A DNA stretch of 64,000 nucleotides from assembly GCA_020845705.1 (NCBI GenBank), contig JADLFH010000020.1, forward strand, positions 20,559 to 84,558. The letters run 5' to 3'. The number at the start of each line of letters is the position of its first letter. Position 1 is the first letter of the stretch. Under the pieces are notes generated by a model that saw only the letters and a list, made by a program, of their open reading frames with translations, had not been told where the DNA came from and ran no database searches. The stretch comes from Microthrixaceae bacterium. Its GTDB lineage: Bacteria > Actinomycetota > Acidimicrobiia > Acidimicrobiales > Microtrichaceae. The translations under genes were made by a program, and so were the position numbers. Positions 1 through 9,739 of the stretch are shown piece by piece.

Positions 1-2
1 TC

Positions 3-881
3 GAGGCGCCGGTGATCTCGCTCGCATGTTGGGGTGGGACGGGAGCGAACGTGGTCGGACTGGCCAGCGTGTTGCGACCGTGGCAGGCGGTGATCGCGAC
101 AAATGCTGCACACATCGTCACCGACGAGTGCGGTGCACCGGCGCGCTTCAGCGGCGCGACGGTCGCGCCTGTGCCGCATGTGAATGGAAAGCTGGAGCCT
201 GAGGCACTGGCCGGTTATCTCGATTGGTTCGGAACCGAACACCACCCCCAGCCGGCGGTCCTGTCGGTGAGCCAGGCCACCGAACTCGGAACGATCTACA
301 CAATCGAGGAGCTCGCGGCCCTCGCTGATGCCGCGCACAGGGCGGGGATGCTCCTGCATCTCGACGGTGCGCGGATCGCGAACGCGGTGGCGTCCTCCGG
401 ATCGTCGATGCCCGAGATGGTGCGCGACACCGGGGTTGACCTGATGACCTTCGGGTTCACCAAGAACGGTGCGATGTACGGCGAGTTGGTGGTGTACTTG
501 CGTCCGGAGCTGGCCGCCGACGCGCGATTCGTGCGGAAACAGGCATCGCAGCTCACCTCCAAGTCCCGCTTCGTCGCCGCGCAGGTTCTGGCACTGGTCG
601 AAGGTGGGCTGTGGCTCCGCAACGCCGATCATGCGAATCGCATGGCGCGACGGCTCGCTGAAGGAGTCGGGCGTATTCAGGGCGTCGAGATAGCCCATCC
701 TCCCGAGGCCAATGCGGTGTTCGCCAGGATCCCGCAGTGGGCGATCCCTCCGCTTCAGGAGTGGTCGTACTTCTGGGAGTGGGATTCTTCGCAGTCGCTG
801 GTGCGGTGGATGACCAGCTTCGCGACGACCATCGCCGACGTGGACGCCTTCGTAGCGGGCGTGGCAGCGGTCATCGGCTGA
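3..881 (+). CDS. Threonine aldolase family protein (5'-truncated by window edge)
   Basis: A PLP enzyme of the beta-eliminating lyase/threonine aldolase family, which splits L-threonine or L-allo-threonine into glycine and acetaldehyde. The reading frame is open to the window edge and the visible protein begins near the GTGAN motif, so roughly the first 55-65 residues of a ~350-residue family member are missing. Visible landmarks are DECGAPARF, the cofactor-binding HLDGARIANA, and FGFTKNG with the Schiff-base lysine (codon at 462-464). A GTG at position 12 is probably internal. The stop lies 45 bases before recC, which has its own -10 box. The family call is firm; substrate stereochemistry cannot be read. 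Confidence 0.88.
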   Translation, partial: EAPVISLACWGGTGANVVGLASVLRPWQAVIATNAAHIVTDECGAPARFSGATVAPVPHVNGKLEPEALAGYLDWFGTEHHPQPAVLSVSQATELGTIYTIEELAALADAAHRAGMLLHLDGARIANAVASSGSSMPEMVRDTGVDLMTFGFTKNGAMYGELVVYLRPELAADARFVRKQASQLTSKSRFVAAQVLALVEGGLWLRNADHANRMARRLAEGVGRIQGVEIAHPPEANAVFARIPQWAIPPLQEWSYFWEWDSSQSLVRWMTSFATTIADVDAFVAGVAAVIG

Positions 882-913
882 GCGGGGCTCCCGTAGACGT
901 CACAGGGGATCGG

Positions 914-919
914 TAGGGT
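914..919 (+). promoter_or_regulatory. Putative leaderless -10 box for recC
   Basis: The sequence tagggt fits the actinobacterial TANNNT -10 consensus and ends 7 bases before the recC GTG, which would place the transcription start at or next to the start codon. Confidence 0.45.
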
Positions 920-926
920 CCCCGCT

Positions 927-3900
927 GTGTTGCACATGACCGTCGCGGAGGACATCAGGCGCCTTGCCGCCCGCCTCATCGACGTTCTCGGTGTTCCTCC
1001 GCAGGATCCCTTCGACCCGGAGTGGATCGCGGTGCCCACCGCCGCCATGCGCCGATGGTTGGGTCTCGAGTTCGCAGGTCACCTCGGTGCATCGGGCGCT
1101 CACGCCGACGGCGTGGCCGCCAACATCCGATTCGAGTTCCCCGGTGTCCTGCCGCGCCTGGTGTACGAGGCGGGCCAGAGCGGGGAGTCCCGTGCGAGCC
1201 GCTGGCGTTCCGAGGAGCTGCCGTGGGCGGTTCTCGAAGTGCTCGTGGCCAACAGCAACGACCCTCGGCTGGCGTTGGTCGCTTCCGATGCCCATCGCGC
1301 GACTGCCTACGGGCGAGCTCGACAGATCGCAGAGCTGTTCGACCGGTACCACACCCACAGGCCGGCGATGATCCGTCGGTGGGCGTCGGGCGACGACCTC
1401 GACGCAGCCGGGGCGCGATTGGCCGCCGGACAGCAGTGGCAACCGCACCTGTGGAGAGCCGTCCGTGAACACGTCGGCGTGCCCGCACCGCCCGAGGTGA
1501 TGCCGAAGTATCTAGAGGCTGTGGGCAACGGCGAGCTCGCACTCGAGCTGCCTGAGCGACTGTCGGTGTTCGGACTGTCGAACCTTCCGGGGGGTGCGGC
1601 CTACCTCGAGGTGCTCGATGCGATCGCCGCTCAGCACGACCTGCACGTCATGGTGCTCGCCCCCTCTCTCTCGGCGGGGCGATGGGCCGTGGATGCCTTC
1701 GGCAAACCGGGCAGCAACCTGCTGCGGGCTGAGGTCGACTTCGACGACCCGGATCGGAACTCGCTCGGGCGGTCCTGGGGGCAACTCAACCTCGAAACCC
1801 TCACCCTGGCCGGCGCCGCGGGATGCCGGCCAGGCCTGGCGCCTCCTCCTCCACCCGAACCGTCTTGCGGGCGGCCCAGATCACTTCTGGCATCGCTCCA
1901 GGCGGCAGTTCGTGATGATCGGCCCTTCGACGCCCTGCCGACGGAGGTCACCTCCTCAGGCGATTCGAGCGTGCAGTTCCACGCCTGTCCCGGCAGAACG
2001 AGACAGGTCGAGGTGTTGCGAGACGTGATCCTGCACCTTCTGGAGGCCGAGCCCACCCTGTCCGAGGACGACATCGTCGTCGTCTGTCCTGCCATCGAGC
2101 GTTTCGCCCCCACCATCGAGGCCGTCCTCGCTCGATCCGCCGGCGGGCACGAGCCCCTTGGGGGTGCAACGCCCAGGCTCCGCTACCGGATCACCGATCG
2201 GTCGCTTCGGTCGGTCAATCCGATCCTTTCCGCCATAGACGTGTTGCTCGACATGCCGACCGGTCGTTTCGAGGCCACAGCGGTACTCGACCTGTTGTCG
2301 CTGCCGGCGTTGCGGCACCGATTCGGTCTCGGAGAAGACGATGTCGCCCGAATCGTCGAGTGGGTCGAGAGGACCACAGTCAGATGGGGCCTGGATGCAC
2401 CCTCGCGCGAACCGTTCGGGCTGCCGACGGAGGTCGACGGATTCACCTGGCAACGCGGCGTCGATCGGTTGCTGCTGGGAGCTGCGGTGCTGGCAGAGGA
2501 GGAGTCGGGAGGGGTGTCGATCGGAGGGCTACTCCCTCTGAGCGTCGAGGGTGACGAGGTCCGGATAGTCGGCCGGCTCGCGCAGATTCTCCATCAGCTC
2601 CGCGAGCTGGCGACCGAAGCGGATCGGCCTCGCCCCGTCGGGGAGTGGATGGAACTGTTCGCAGACGCCGTCGATTCCCTGTTCGCTGTGGACCCAGATG
2701 ACCGGTGGCAGGTATCGGCAGCTCACCGCGTGCTGGCCGAGATCGTCGCGACAGCATCGACCGACGAGGTGCCGTCAGGCGTTCCGCTCTCCTTCGACGA
2801 GGTGCGCATGGTGCTGCGTGAACGTCTCGGCGGAACGCCCGGCCGGCCGGATCACTATCGGGGCGGCATCACATTCACCTCGCTTCGTCCCATGGGATGG
2901 CTGCCTCATCGCGTCGTGTGTCTGTTGGGGATGGACGAGGTGGCGCTCGTCAGCGGTTCATCCGATGGAGACGACCTGTTGGCTCTCGCGGCAGCCGTCG
3001 GAGATCGTGACCCCCGAGCCGAGCTGCGTCAGTCGCTGCTGTCCATGCTCCTCGCTGCGGAGGAACACCTCATCGTGATCCGCGACGGCCGAGACGTGCG
3101 GACGAACCAGGAGATCCCCGCCGCTGTAGCTGTTGCCGAACTGCGCGACGCGATCGTCGCCCTGGTTCCCGAAGCGCAGCGGGACGAGTTCGTGAGATGT
3201 GTCGAGGTTCACCACCCTCGCCAGGCCTACGATCAGCGCTGCTTCGAGCCTGGAGCGCTCGGTGCTGTGGGGCCTTGGAGCTTCGACATAGACGCACTGA
3301 AGTGCGCGCAGGCACGTGCTGGGGCCGACTCCGAACTACATCCCTTCCTCGACTCCCCGTTGCTATTGGCCGAGTCCGACGTGGTCCAACTCGACGACCT
3401 CGTCGCCGTCCTCCGCAATCCCCCGAAGGCCTTCGTCGAGCGGTCTCTCGACGCGAAGATGCCGACGAACAGCGACGCCGTCAGCTCGCTGCTTCCAGTG
3501 AACTTCACCGGACTTGCACAGTGGGAGGCTGGGGATCGACTTCTCCGCTCCCTCCTCGACGGAGCCGGCGTGGAAGAGTGGCGCGAGGGGGAGGTCCGCC
3601 GCGGGGCGTTGCCACCGGGGTGCCTCGGTGAAGCCGCGCTCGTCGAGCTCGCAAGCGAGGTGCAGGAGCTGATGCTCGCCTACGAGGCCTACTCGCCAAA
3701 CGCCAACGAACAGACCCACGACCTCGAAGTCACCCTCCCCGACGGCACCCGCGTCGTGGGGGCCGTCGGTTACGCCTTGCCGCGGGGTTCCGCCACAGGC
3801 GACCGGTTCGGGGCGGGTCCCGCGAGCATCCGCTTCGTCCGTCCCAAGGATGTGGAATCCCTCGGAGGGCGGCTCGAACTGATGATGCTGGTGGCCGCGC

Positions 3901-4358
3901 ACCCCGAAGAGCCGTGGCGGGCTTTGTCGGTGCGCCGCGGAGCCGGCTCGTCAAAGAAGCCCACGGTCAGCTGCTTCGGCCCAGCCGCCACTTTCGAGCA
4001 GGGGGCTCTTCGGCGGCAGAGGGGCGCGATCGCTGTGCTGGAGGTGGCAGTCGATGCCTACAGACGGGCACTTCGCGAGCCCATACCGCTGTTCCCCAGG
4101 CTCTCGCCGGAGTTGAACCGAGGGAGGGTCGCGTGGAAGGAGTGGCACGGCGGCGAGATGTCCAGCGGCGATCTGAACGATCCCGCAACCGTTCTGACCT
4201 ACGGTGCCTTCGACTACGAGGAACTCCTGAGGCTCCCCGCCCTCAAACACGACCCAGAGGGGCCCGAGGCGTCTCGTGTGAAGCGGTACGCGAAGTGGTT
4301 CTGGGGTGCCATCGACGCATCAACCCGTGATCTCGCCACCGAAGGCGAGGCGTCGTGA
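927..4358 (+). CDS. recC: Exodeoxyribonuclease V gamma subunit RecC
   Basis: Structural and Chi-scanning subunit of the RecBCD helicase-nuclease, which resects DNA double-strand ends for RecA loading. The 1143-residue protein is close to the usual RecC length. It has an inactivated helicase fold without a Walker A motif, and the recognisable family stretch MGWLPHRVVCLLGMDE lies near residues 656-671. It overlaps recB by 4 bases (GTGA), and the order recC-recB-recD matches other RecBCD operons, so the assignment rests on both sequence and context. The GTG at 927 is favoured because a TANNNT box sits 7 bases upstream; an ATG at 936 is the alternative. Confidence 0.93.
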   Translation: MLHMTVAEDIRRLAARLIDVLGVPPQDPFDPEWIAVPTAAMRRWLGLEFAGHLGASGAHADGVAANIRFEFPGVLPRLVYEAGQSGESRASRWRSEELPWAVLEVLVANSNDPRLALVASDAHRATAYGRARQIAELFDRYHTHRPAMIRRWASGDDLDAAGARLAAGQQWQPHLWRAVREHVGVPAPPEVMPKYLEAVGNGELALELPERLSVFGLSNLPGGAAYLEVLDAIAAQHDLHVMVLAPSLSAGRWAVDAFGKPGSNLLRAEVDFDDPDRNSLGRSWGQLNLETLTLAGAAGCRPGLAPPPPPEPSCGRPRSLLASLQAAVRDDRPFDALPTEVTSSGDSSVQFHACPGRTRQVEVLRDVILHLLEAEPTLSEDDIVVVCPAIERFAPTIEAVLARSAGGHEPLGGATPRLRYRITDRSLRSVNPILSAIDVLLDMPTGRFEATAVLDLLSLPALRHRFGLGEDDVARIVEWVERTTVRWGLDAPSREPFGLPTEVDGFTWQRGVDRLLLGAAVLAEEESGGVSIGGLLPLSVEGDEVRIVGRLAQILHQLRELATEADRPRPVGEWMELFADAVDSLFAVDPDDRWQVSAAHRVLAEIVATASTDEVPSGVPLSFDEVRMVLRERLGGTPGRPDHYRGGITFTSLRPMGWLPHRVVCLLGMDEVALVSGSSDGDDLLALAAAVGDRDPRAELRQSLLSMLLAAEEHLIVIRDGRDVRTNQEIPAAVAVAELRDAIVALVPEAQRDEFVRCVEVHHPRQAYDQRCFEPGALGAVGPWSFDIDALKCAQARAGADSELHPFLDSPLLLAESDVVQLDDLVAVLRNPPKAFVERSLDAKMPTNSDAVSSLLPVNFTGLAQWEAGDRLLRSLLDGAGVEEWREGEVRRGALPPGCLGEAALVELASEVQELMLAYEAYSPNANEQTHDLEVTLPDGTRVVGAVGYALPRGSATGDRFGAGPASIRFVRPKDVESLGGRLELMMLVAAHPEEPWRALSVRRGAGSSKKPTVSCFGPAATFEQGALRRQRGAIAVLEVAVDAYRRALREPIPLFPRLSPELNRGRVAWKEWHGGEMSSGDLNDPATVLTYGAFDYEELLRLPALKHDPEGPEASRVKRYAKWFWGAIDASTRDLATEGEAS

Positions 4359-7300
4359 GTCGGCCGTTCGACCTGCGCGGACCCCTTCCGGTGGGACGAC
4401 TCGCACTCGACGCGAGCGCGGGAACCGGCAAGACCTTCGCGCTTGCCGCCCTCGCGACCCGGTTCGTGGCGGAGCTCGACTACAAGGCGTCCGACCTGCT
4501 TGTGGTCACCTTCACCAGGGCGGCCACAGCCGAGTTGCGCGAACGCATCCGGACCCGCTGGATGACTGCCGCCGCCCATCTGCTCGACGCCGGCGACGGA
4601 GCTCGCAGGCAGGACGAACGTCGCGACGAGATGGTCGAGCACTTGGCGGCAGCAGGGCCCGCCGAAAGTCTCGCCCGGGGGCGGCGCCTGCGGAGAGCCG
4701 TGGTCGAGTTCGACTCGATGACGGTCGCCACGATCCATGGTTTCGCAGCGCAGGCACTGGGTGCGCTCGGCGCCACCGGCGGAGTCGGTACCGACGCCAA
4801 GCTCATCGACGACGTCGTGGCCGCCTCCAGCGAGGTGTGTGCCGATGTGTTGGCGGCTGCGTCCACGGGCGACGTCGCGACCTACGGAGAGCTGCCGAAG
4901 TACACGACGTTGGTCCAACGCACCCGCACTGCGCTCCACTCCCCGGATCTGGTAGTGGCGCCGGGCCCCGGGGAAGCGGGCGTGAGCCTCGCCGACCGGC
5001 GCTTCGTGGAGCTCGTCGAAGCATCCGTCGCCGAGCTCGCCCGACGCCGGAGATGTGCCGGCAACCTCAGCTTCGACGATCTACTCGTCGAGCTGCGCGA
5101 CGCGCTCGGTGGCCCTCGGCGCGACACGGTGCTCGACGCGCTCCGCCGTCGGTACAAGGTGGTCTTGATCGACGAGTTCCAAGACACCGACCCCATTCAA
5201 TGGTCGGTGTTCGAGGCGGTCTTCGCGGATGCGTTCAGCGACACGCCTCTGGTGCTCGTGGGCGATCCGAAGCAGTCCATCTACTCGTTTCGTGGCGCGG
5301 ACGTACACACCTATCTGGGTGCCGTCGAGGCCCTCGAAGAAGGCCGGCGTGTCCACCTCGCCACCAACTGGCGATCCGACCAGCGGCTCTTGACGGCGTT
5401 GGAGACCCTCTTCGGCGGAGCCACCTTCGGTGAGGGCATCGAGTTCAGCCCTGTCGTCGCACCGCCGGAACATCAGGAAACGGCCATCCGTGCGGCCGGC
5501 ACCGGAATCGAGCTGCCCGCAGTGTCGATCCGCCTTGCGCTGGATCCGTCCCTTCCGCTCACCCAGAACAAGAGGGCCTTCGACGTCGGTGGTGTGGAGC
5601 GGGCGATCTACGCGGATCTTGCCCAACAGATCCAGAACCTGCTCGAGGGCGCGACCATCCCCACCAGCGGCAACCCCGGCGAGTACCGGGCCGTGCGGCC
5701 CGACGACGTAGCGGTTCTCACCAAGACGCGGAACGAGGCGGCCGAGATCCAAGGGGCGCTGCTGGCACAAGGGGTTCCAGCCGTGCTCGCGAGGGGATCC
5801 TCCGTTCTCGAGTCGCCGGCGGCCGACCACTGGCGCTTGCTCCTCGAGGCGTTGGTGCGGCCTTCAGACACCCGCCGAGCCCGCGCCTTCGCGCTGTCGT
5901 GGTTCGGTCCGTGGGACGCGACGCGGCTCCAGGCCGCCACCGACGCCGAGCTGGCTGAGATCCAATCGCAGCTCCACCGCTGGGCAGAGGCCCTGGCCAC
6001 CTCGGGGGTGGCGGACTTCGTGGGGCGGGTGTGGTCGGAGAGTGGGGTCGCTCCACGCGTCCTCGCGCAACCCGGTGGGGAACGTGCGGTGACCGACCTC
6101 CAACACATCGGCGAGCTGCTCCAGCACGGCGTAGAGCTTCGTCATCCCAGCCCCGCGGCTTTGATCGAGGTGTTGGGCGTGGACCCCGTCGCAGAGGAGG
6201 AGGCGGAAACCGACGCGGACCTCGCGGCGCGGCGAGTCGAATCCGACGCGCGCGCGGTGCAGGTGATGACTATCTGGGTGTCCAAGGGGCTCCAGTTTCC
6301 GATCGTCTGCGTACCGACCCTGTGGCGCGGAGCCAGACCCGGTGCGCGCATCTACCTCGACCCGAACACCGGGAGACGAACCTTCGACGTCCTCAACGCG
6401 AACAGCCATTGGCCCGACAAGGCGTCTGCCGAGCGACGCAAGGCGCTGGTCTCCGCCGAGTCGACCGGCGAGCAGCTGCGGCTGACCTACGTGGCGCTGA
6501 CCCGGGCTCGACACCACACCATCATGTGGTGGACACGCGTCTCGAACAACGACTCGAGCCCGGTGTCGCGGCTGCTGTTCGCCCGGCGCCCGGACGGCAC
6601 CATCTGCCCCGACGCCTGGCACGAGCCAAGGGTGAAGGTTCCCGAGGGACTACAGGGCGCACTCGAGACGTTGGAGTCGGTGTCGCGTCGTGGTGGCGGG
6701 ACGATCGCGGTCGAGGCTGTCGGCCCGAGCGTCGCTCGGCCCCGCTGGGTCGATCCCGATCTCGCCTCCGTCCCCACAGATGTCGCCGCCGCGGAGTTGT
6801 CCCGGCTTCCCGACCGTCGAAGCCACCGCTGGTCGTTCACCGCGATCGCCGCCGGGCTCGATCACGGGTTGGGAGGAACCGATCCCACCGATCCCACCGA
6901 TCCCTCCGAGGGCGACGCCGGCGCGTCCGACGAGTCGCTCCGGTCGCTCGGGTTCGTACCCGAGGGCGAAGCCTCACAACCGCATGATGTGGCCGGGTTC
7001 GGCGCTCTTCCCGCCGGTGCCGAGTTCGGCTCACTGGTCCACGCAGTCCTCGAACAGCTCGACTTCACCGAAGGCGATGTCGCAGCCGTAGTTGGGAAAC
7101 TCGCACGGTCTCTGCTGGGTCGCCACCCCGGCGCACTGAAGTTCTCCGAAGCGGATCGCCTTGGCGAAGCCGTCTCGGAGATGCTCGACACACCGTTGGG
7201 CGCTGCGTTCGAGGGTTTCCGTCTTCGTGATCTCCAACGGCGTGACCGTCTCGACGAGATGGCGTTCGATCTGCGTCTCGGCGACGGTGGGGCGGCCCCG

Positions 7301-7822
7301 AAGTTGGTCGAGGTTGCAGAGGTGGTGTCGGCGCACCTTCCAAGAGACGACCGGCTCCGACCCTGGGCCGAGGCGCTGGCGCGGGGCGAAGGTGGCCCTG
7401 AGCTGGCCGGACACCTGACGGGATCGGTCGACCTGGTATTTCGGCATCACGTCGATGGCGTCGCCAGGCATTTCGTCGTCGACTACAAGACCAACCGGCT
7501 CGACGGCTACCGGCACGACGAGATGGCCGCGGCGATGGCGTGGCACCACTATCCACTCCAGGCGCTGCTGTACCAGGTGGCGCTGCACCGCTATCTGCGT
7601 TGGCGTGTTCCCCACTACGACCCCGCCGTCCAGCTAGGTGGTGTCGCCTACCTGTTCGTCCGTGGCATGGTCGGCGACGAGACACCCTGCTACGGCGACG
7701 AGGTCGAAGGCGTGTTCCACTGGCGGGTGCCTGCTCGGCTCGTAGTCGAGTTGAGCGACCTGTTGGGTGGTCTGCGACCGAGGTCGGGGACCTCGCAGCT
7801 CGGCATGGAGCTCGAACCGTGA
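4355..7822 (+). CDS. recB: Exodeoxyribonuclease V beta subunit RecB
   Basis: 3'-5' SF1A helicase fused to the only nuclease of the RecBCD complex. The helicase motifs run in order: Walker A DASAGTGKT (residues 19-27), LIDEFQDTD near 272, VGDPKQSIYSFRGAD near 305-315, ATNWRSD, the VSKGLQFPIV motif and TYVALTRAR. The C-terminal PD-(D/E)XK nuclease is intact, with GSVDLVF followed by the catalytic VDYKTN near 1042. The length, 1155 residues, is typical. Start and stop overlap with both neighbours (GTGA at each junction), which implies translational coupling so that the three subunits are made together. Confidence 0.96.
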   Translation: MSRPFDLRGPLPVGRLALDASAGTGKTFALAALATRFVAELDYKASDLLVVTFTRAATAELRERIRTRWMTAAAHLLDAGDGARRQDERRDEMVEHLAAAGPAESLARGRRLRRAVVEFDSMTVATIHGFAAQALGALGATGGVGTDAKLIDDVVAASSEVCADVLAAASTGDVATYGELPKYTTLVQRTRTALHSPDLVVAPGPGEAGVSLADRRFVELVEASVAELARRRRCAGNLSFDDLLVELRDALGGPRRDTVLDALRRRYKVVLIDEFQDTDPIQWSVFEAVFADAFSDTPLVLVGDPKQSIYSFRGADVHTYLGAVEALEEGRRVHLATNWRSDQRLLTALETLFGGATFGEGIEFSPVVAPPEHQETAIRAAGTGIELPAVSIRLALDPSLPLTQNKRAFDVGGVERAIYADLAQQIQNLLEGATIPTSGNPGEYRAVRPDDVAVLTKTRNEAAEIQGALLAQGVPAVLARGSSVLESPAADHWRLLLEALVRPSDTRRARAFALSWFGPWDATRLQAATDAELAEIQSQLHRWAEALATSGVADFVGRVWSESGVAPRVLAQPGGERAVTDLQHIGELLQHGVELRHPSPAALIEVLGVDPVAEEEAETDADLAARRVESDARAVQVMTIWVSKGLQFPIVCVPTLWRGARPGARIYLDPNTGRRTFDVLNANSHWPDKASAERRKALVSAESTGEQLRLTYVALTRARHHTIMWWTRVSNNDSSPVSRLLFARRPDGTICPDAWHEPRVKVPEGLQGALETLESVSRRGGGTIAVEAVGPSVARPRWVDPDLASVPTDVAAAELSRLPDRRSHRWSFTAIAAGLDHGLGGTDPTDPTDPSEGDAGASDESLRSLGFVPEGEASQPHDVAGFGALPAGAEFGSLVHAVLEQLDFTEGDVAAVVGKLARSLLGRHPGALKFSEADRLGEAVSEMLDTPLGAAFEGFRLRDLQRRDRLDEMAFDLRLGDGGAAPKLVEVAEVVSAHLPRDDRLRPWAEALARGEGGPELAGHLTGSVDLVFRHHVDGVARHFVVDYKTNRLDGYRHDEMAAAMAWHHYPLQALLYQVALHRYLRWRVPHYDPAVQLGGVAYLFVRGMVGDETPCYGDEVEGVFHWRVPARLVVELSDLLGGLRPRSGTSQLGMELEP

Positions 7823-9693
7823 GCTCGGGTGTCCCCTCCTCCGTCGGGGCGCTAGGCCCGTTCGTGGCCGCGGGCGTGTTCGAGCCGTCAGAGGTCCATC
7901 TCGCCGAGGTCATCGACAGACTCGTCGGCGGTTGCAGCTCCGAGGTCCAGCTTGGCGTCGCCCTCGCTGCGAGGGCGACGCGGCTGGGCCATGTGTGCGC
8001 CGAGTTGGCCGAGCCGCAGGATCTGGTGGAGGGGGAGTGGCCCGGAGGACCCGAGCCCGCACTCGAAAGCACCCTGCCGGCACTCCATTGGCCCGAGCGT
8101 GGCTCGTGGGTGGCGGCGGTCGCCGCGGCGGCCGATGTGGTCGCGCGGGCTGATCTGGACGACAGGGAACCGCAGCGGCTTCCGCTGCGTCCATTGGTCT
8201 GGGACGGCCGCCACCTCTACCTCCACCGTTACTGGTGTCACCAGCGGCGGGTTGCCGATGCGCTCAGCGAACGCGCCGGCAACCCCGTCCCGGCCGGCGA
8301 ACAACATTTCGACACCCACATGGCCACGGTGCTCGACGCCTTGTTCGGACCGGTCGAATCGGGCGAGGTCGACCTTCAACGCAAGGCGGCCGCCATCGCG
8401 CTCCAACGTCGCCTGGCGATCGTCGCGGGCGGGCCCGGCACCGGCAAGACCCGGACCATCGCCAGGTTGGCCGCCGCGTTGGGGCTGAGGGCGCAACATG
8501 CCGGCGTTGCACCCCCACGGGTGGCACTGGCGGCCCCCACGGGCAAGGCGGCCGCGAGGATGGGCGAGGCGATCGGTGTCGAACTCGACGCGGCGCTGGG
8601 CGAAGGTGTCATCGGTGCGTCGATCTCGGGGTGGCTGGGCGAGCTGGTCCCGTCCACGATCCACCGTCTCATCGGGGCTGCACCGGGCAGAACGGCTCGC
8701 TTCGGCCCCAAACGACACCTGCCTTACGACTGGGTCATCGTGGACGAGGTCTCCATGGTGTCGCTCCCGCTCATGAGGTACCTGCTCGACGCGATCAGTC
8801 CCTCCGCAGGCCTCGTCCTGGTCGGGGATCCAGATCAGCTCGTCAGCGTCGAAGTCGGGACGGTGATGTCCGACATAGTCGGTCCCACACGGTTCGGCTC
8901 CGAAGCCACCGGGCCACTCGAGGGGCTGGTCACGGTCCTGAGCAGGCCGCGCCGCTTCGGGGCGGCGTCGCCGGTGGCGCTTCTCGCGGAGGCAGTTCGC
9001 CGCGGCGACCTCGACGCTGTGCTCGACGCGTTCGCCGGCCACGCCGAGTTGCGGCTGATATCGCCGCTGGACGCTGCGGCGCTCGCCGAGCTCGAAGCCG
9101 AGATCGCAGACGGAGCGAGGCGGGTGGTGCAGGCTGCGGGAGGGGACCGCGGCGACGAAGGTCAGGCGGCGCTCGATGCCCTGGGAGCAGTGTCGGTGCT
9201 GGCTGCACATCGTGTCGGTCCCTCCAGCGTTGGCGACTGGATCCAACGCGTGGAGTCCTCGCTGCGGTCTCGCGGTGAGATCGACCGCGACTGGTACGTA
9301 GGTCGGCCGGTCATCGCCACCGCGAACGATCCGCTCACCGGTGTCTCCAACGGCGACATCGGTGTGGTGGTGGCAGACGGCGGTGTGGGAGGGCTCAGGT
9401 CTGTAGCGATGCGCGCGGCCGGCGGGCCACGACAGATCCCGGTGAGCCGCCTCGATCGAGTCGAAACCGCCTGGGCCACCACCATCCACAAGAGCCAGGG
9501 CTCTGAGGTGCTCCACGCGGTCGTGTCACTGCCCACCCGTCCATCTCCGGTCACAAGTCGGGAGCTGCTGTACACGGCAGTCACGCGGGCACGCGAGCGG
9601 GTCACCGTGGTCGCCGGTCCCGAAGTGCTCGCCGAGGCGGTAGCCAGGCCGGTGCAGCGGGCGTCGGGGCTCGGGGATCTGCTCTGGCACTAG
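7819..9693 (+). CDS. recD: Exodeoxyribonuclease V alpha subunit RecD
   Basis: 5'-3' SF1B helicase of RecBCD. The open frame reaches further upstream, but the GTG at 7819 is chosen because it overlaps the recB stop by 4 bases and gives a normal 624-residue RecD. Motifs: Walker A GGPGTGKT (204-211), VIVDEVSMVSLPLM, LVGDPDQL, and near the C-terminus TIHKSQGSE and YTAVTRARERV. The N-terminal ~130 residues match the RecB-interacting region only in general layout. The next gene has its own -10 box, so the transcript may end soon after recD or read through into the SbcCD-like pair. Confidence 0.95.
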   Translation: MSSGVPSSVGALGPFVAAGVFEPSEVHLAEVIDRLVGGCSSEVQLGVALAARATRLGHVCAELAEPQDLVEGEWPGGPEPALESTLPALHWPERGSWVAAVAAAADVVARADLDDREPQRLPLRPLVWDGRHLYLHRYWCHQRRVADALSERAGNPVPAGEQHFDTHMATVLDALFGPVESGEVDLQRKAAAIALQRRLAIVAGGPGTGKTRTIARLAAALGLRAQHAGVAPPRVALAAPTGKAAARMGEAIGVELDAALGEGVIGASISGWLGELVPSTIHRLIGAAPGRTARFGPKRHLPYDWVIVDEVSMVSLPLMRYLLDAISPSAGLVLVGDPDQLVSVEVGTVMSDIVGPTRFGSEATGPLEGLVTVLSRPRRFGAASPVALLAEAVRRGDLDAVLDAFAGHAELRLISPLDAAALAELEAEIADGARRVVQAAGGDRGDEGQAALDALGAVSVLAAHRVGPSSVGDWIQRVESSLRSRGEIDRDWYVGRPVIATANDPLTGVSNGDIGVVVADGGVGGLRSVAMRAAGGPRQIPVSRLDRVETAWATTIHKSQGSEVLHAVVSLPTRPSPVTSRELLYTAVTRARERVTVVAGPEVLAEAVARPVQRASGLGDLLWH

Positions 9694-9725
9694 CCGGGAT
9701 CCCCTTGGCTGTCACACCCCCTCGA

Positions 9726-9731
9726 TACGGT
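9726..9731 (+). promoter_or_regulatory. Putative leaderless -10 box for the sbcD-like gene
   Basis: The sequence tacggt (TANNNT) lies 8 bases upstream of the GTG at 9740. This suggests that the SbcCD-like pair can be transcribed independently of recCBD. Confidence 0.4.
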
Positions 9732-9739
9732 CTGTTCTC

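Noticed and set aside
7888..9516. 542-residue open frame antisense to recD
   Set aside because: The recD motifs on the plus strand are complete, and the antisense translation is low-complexity.
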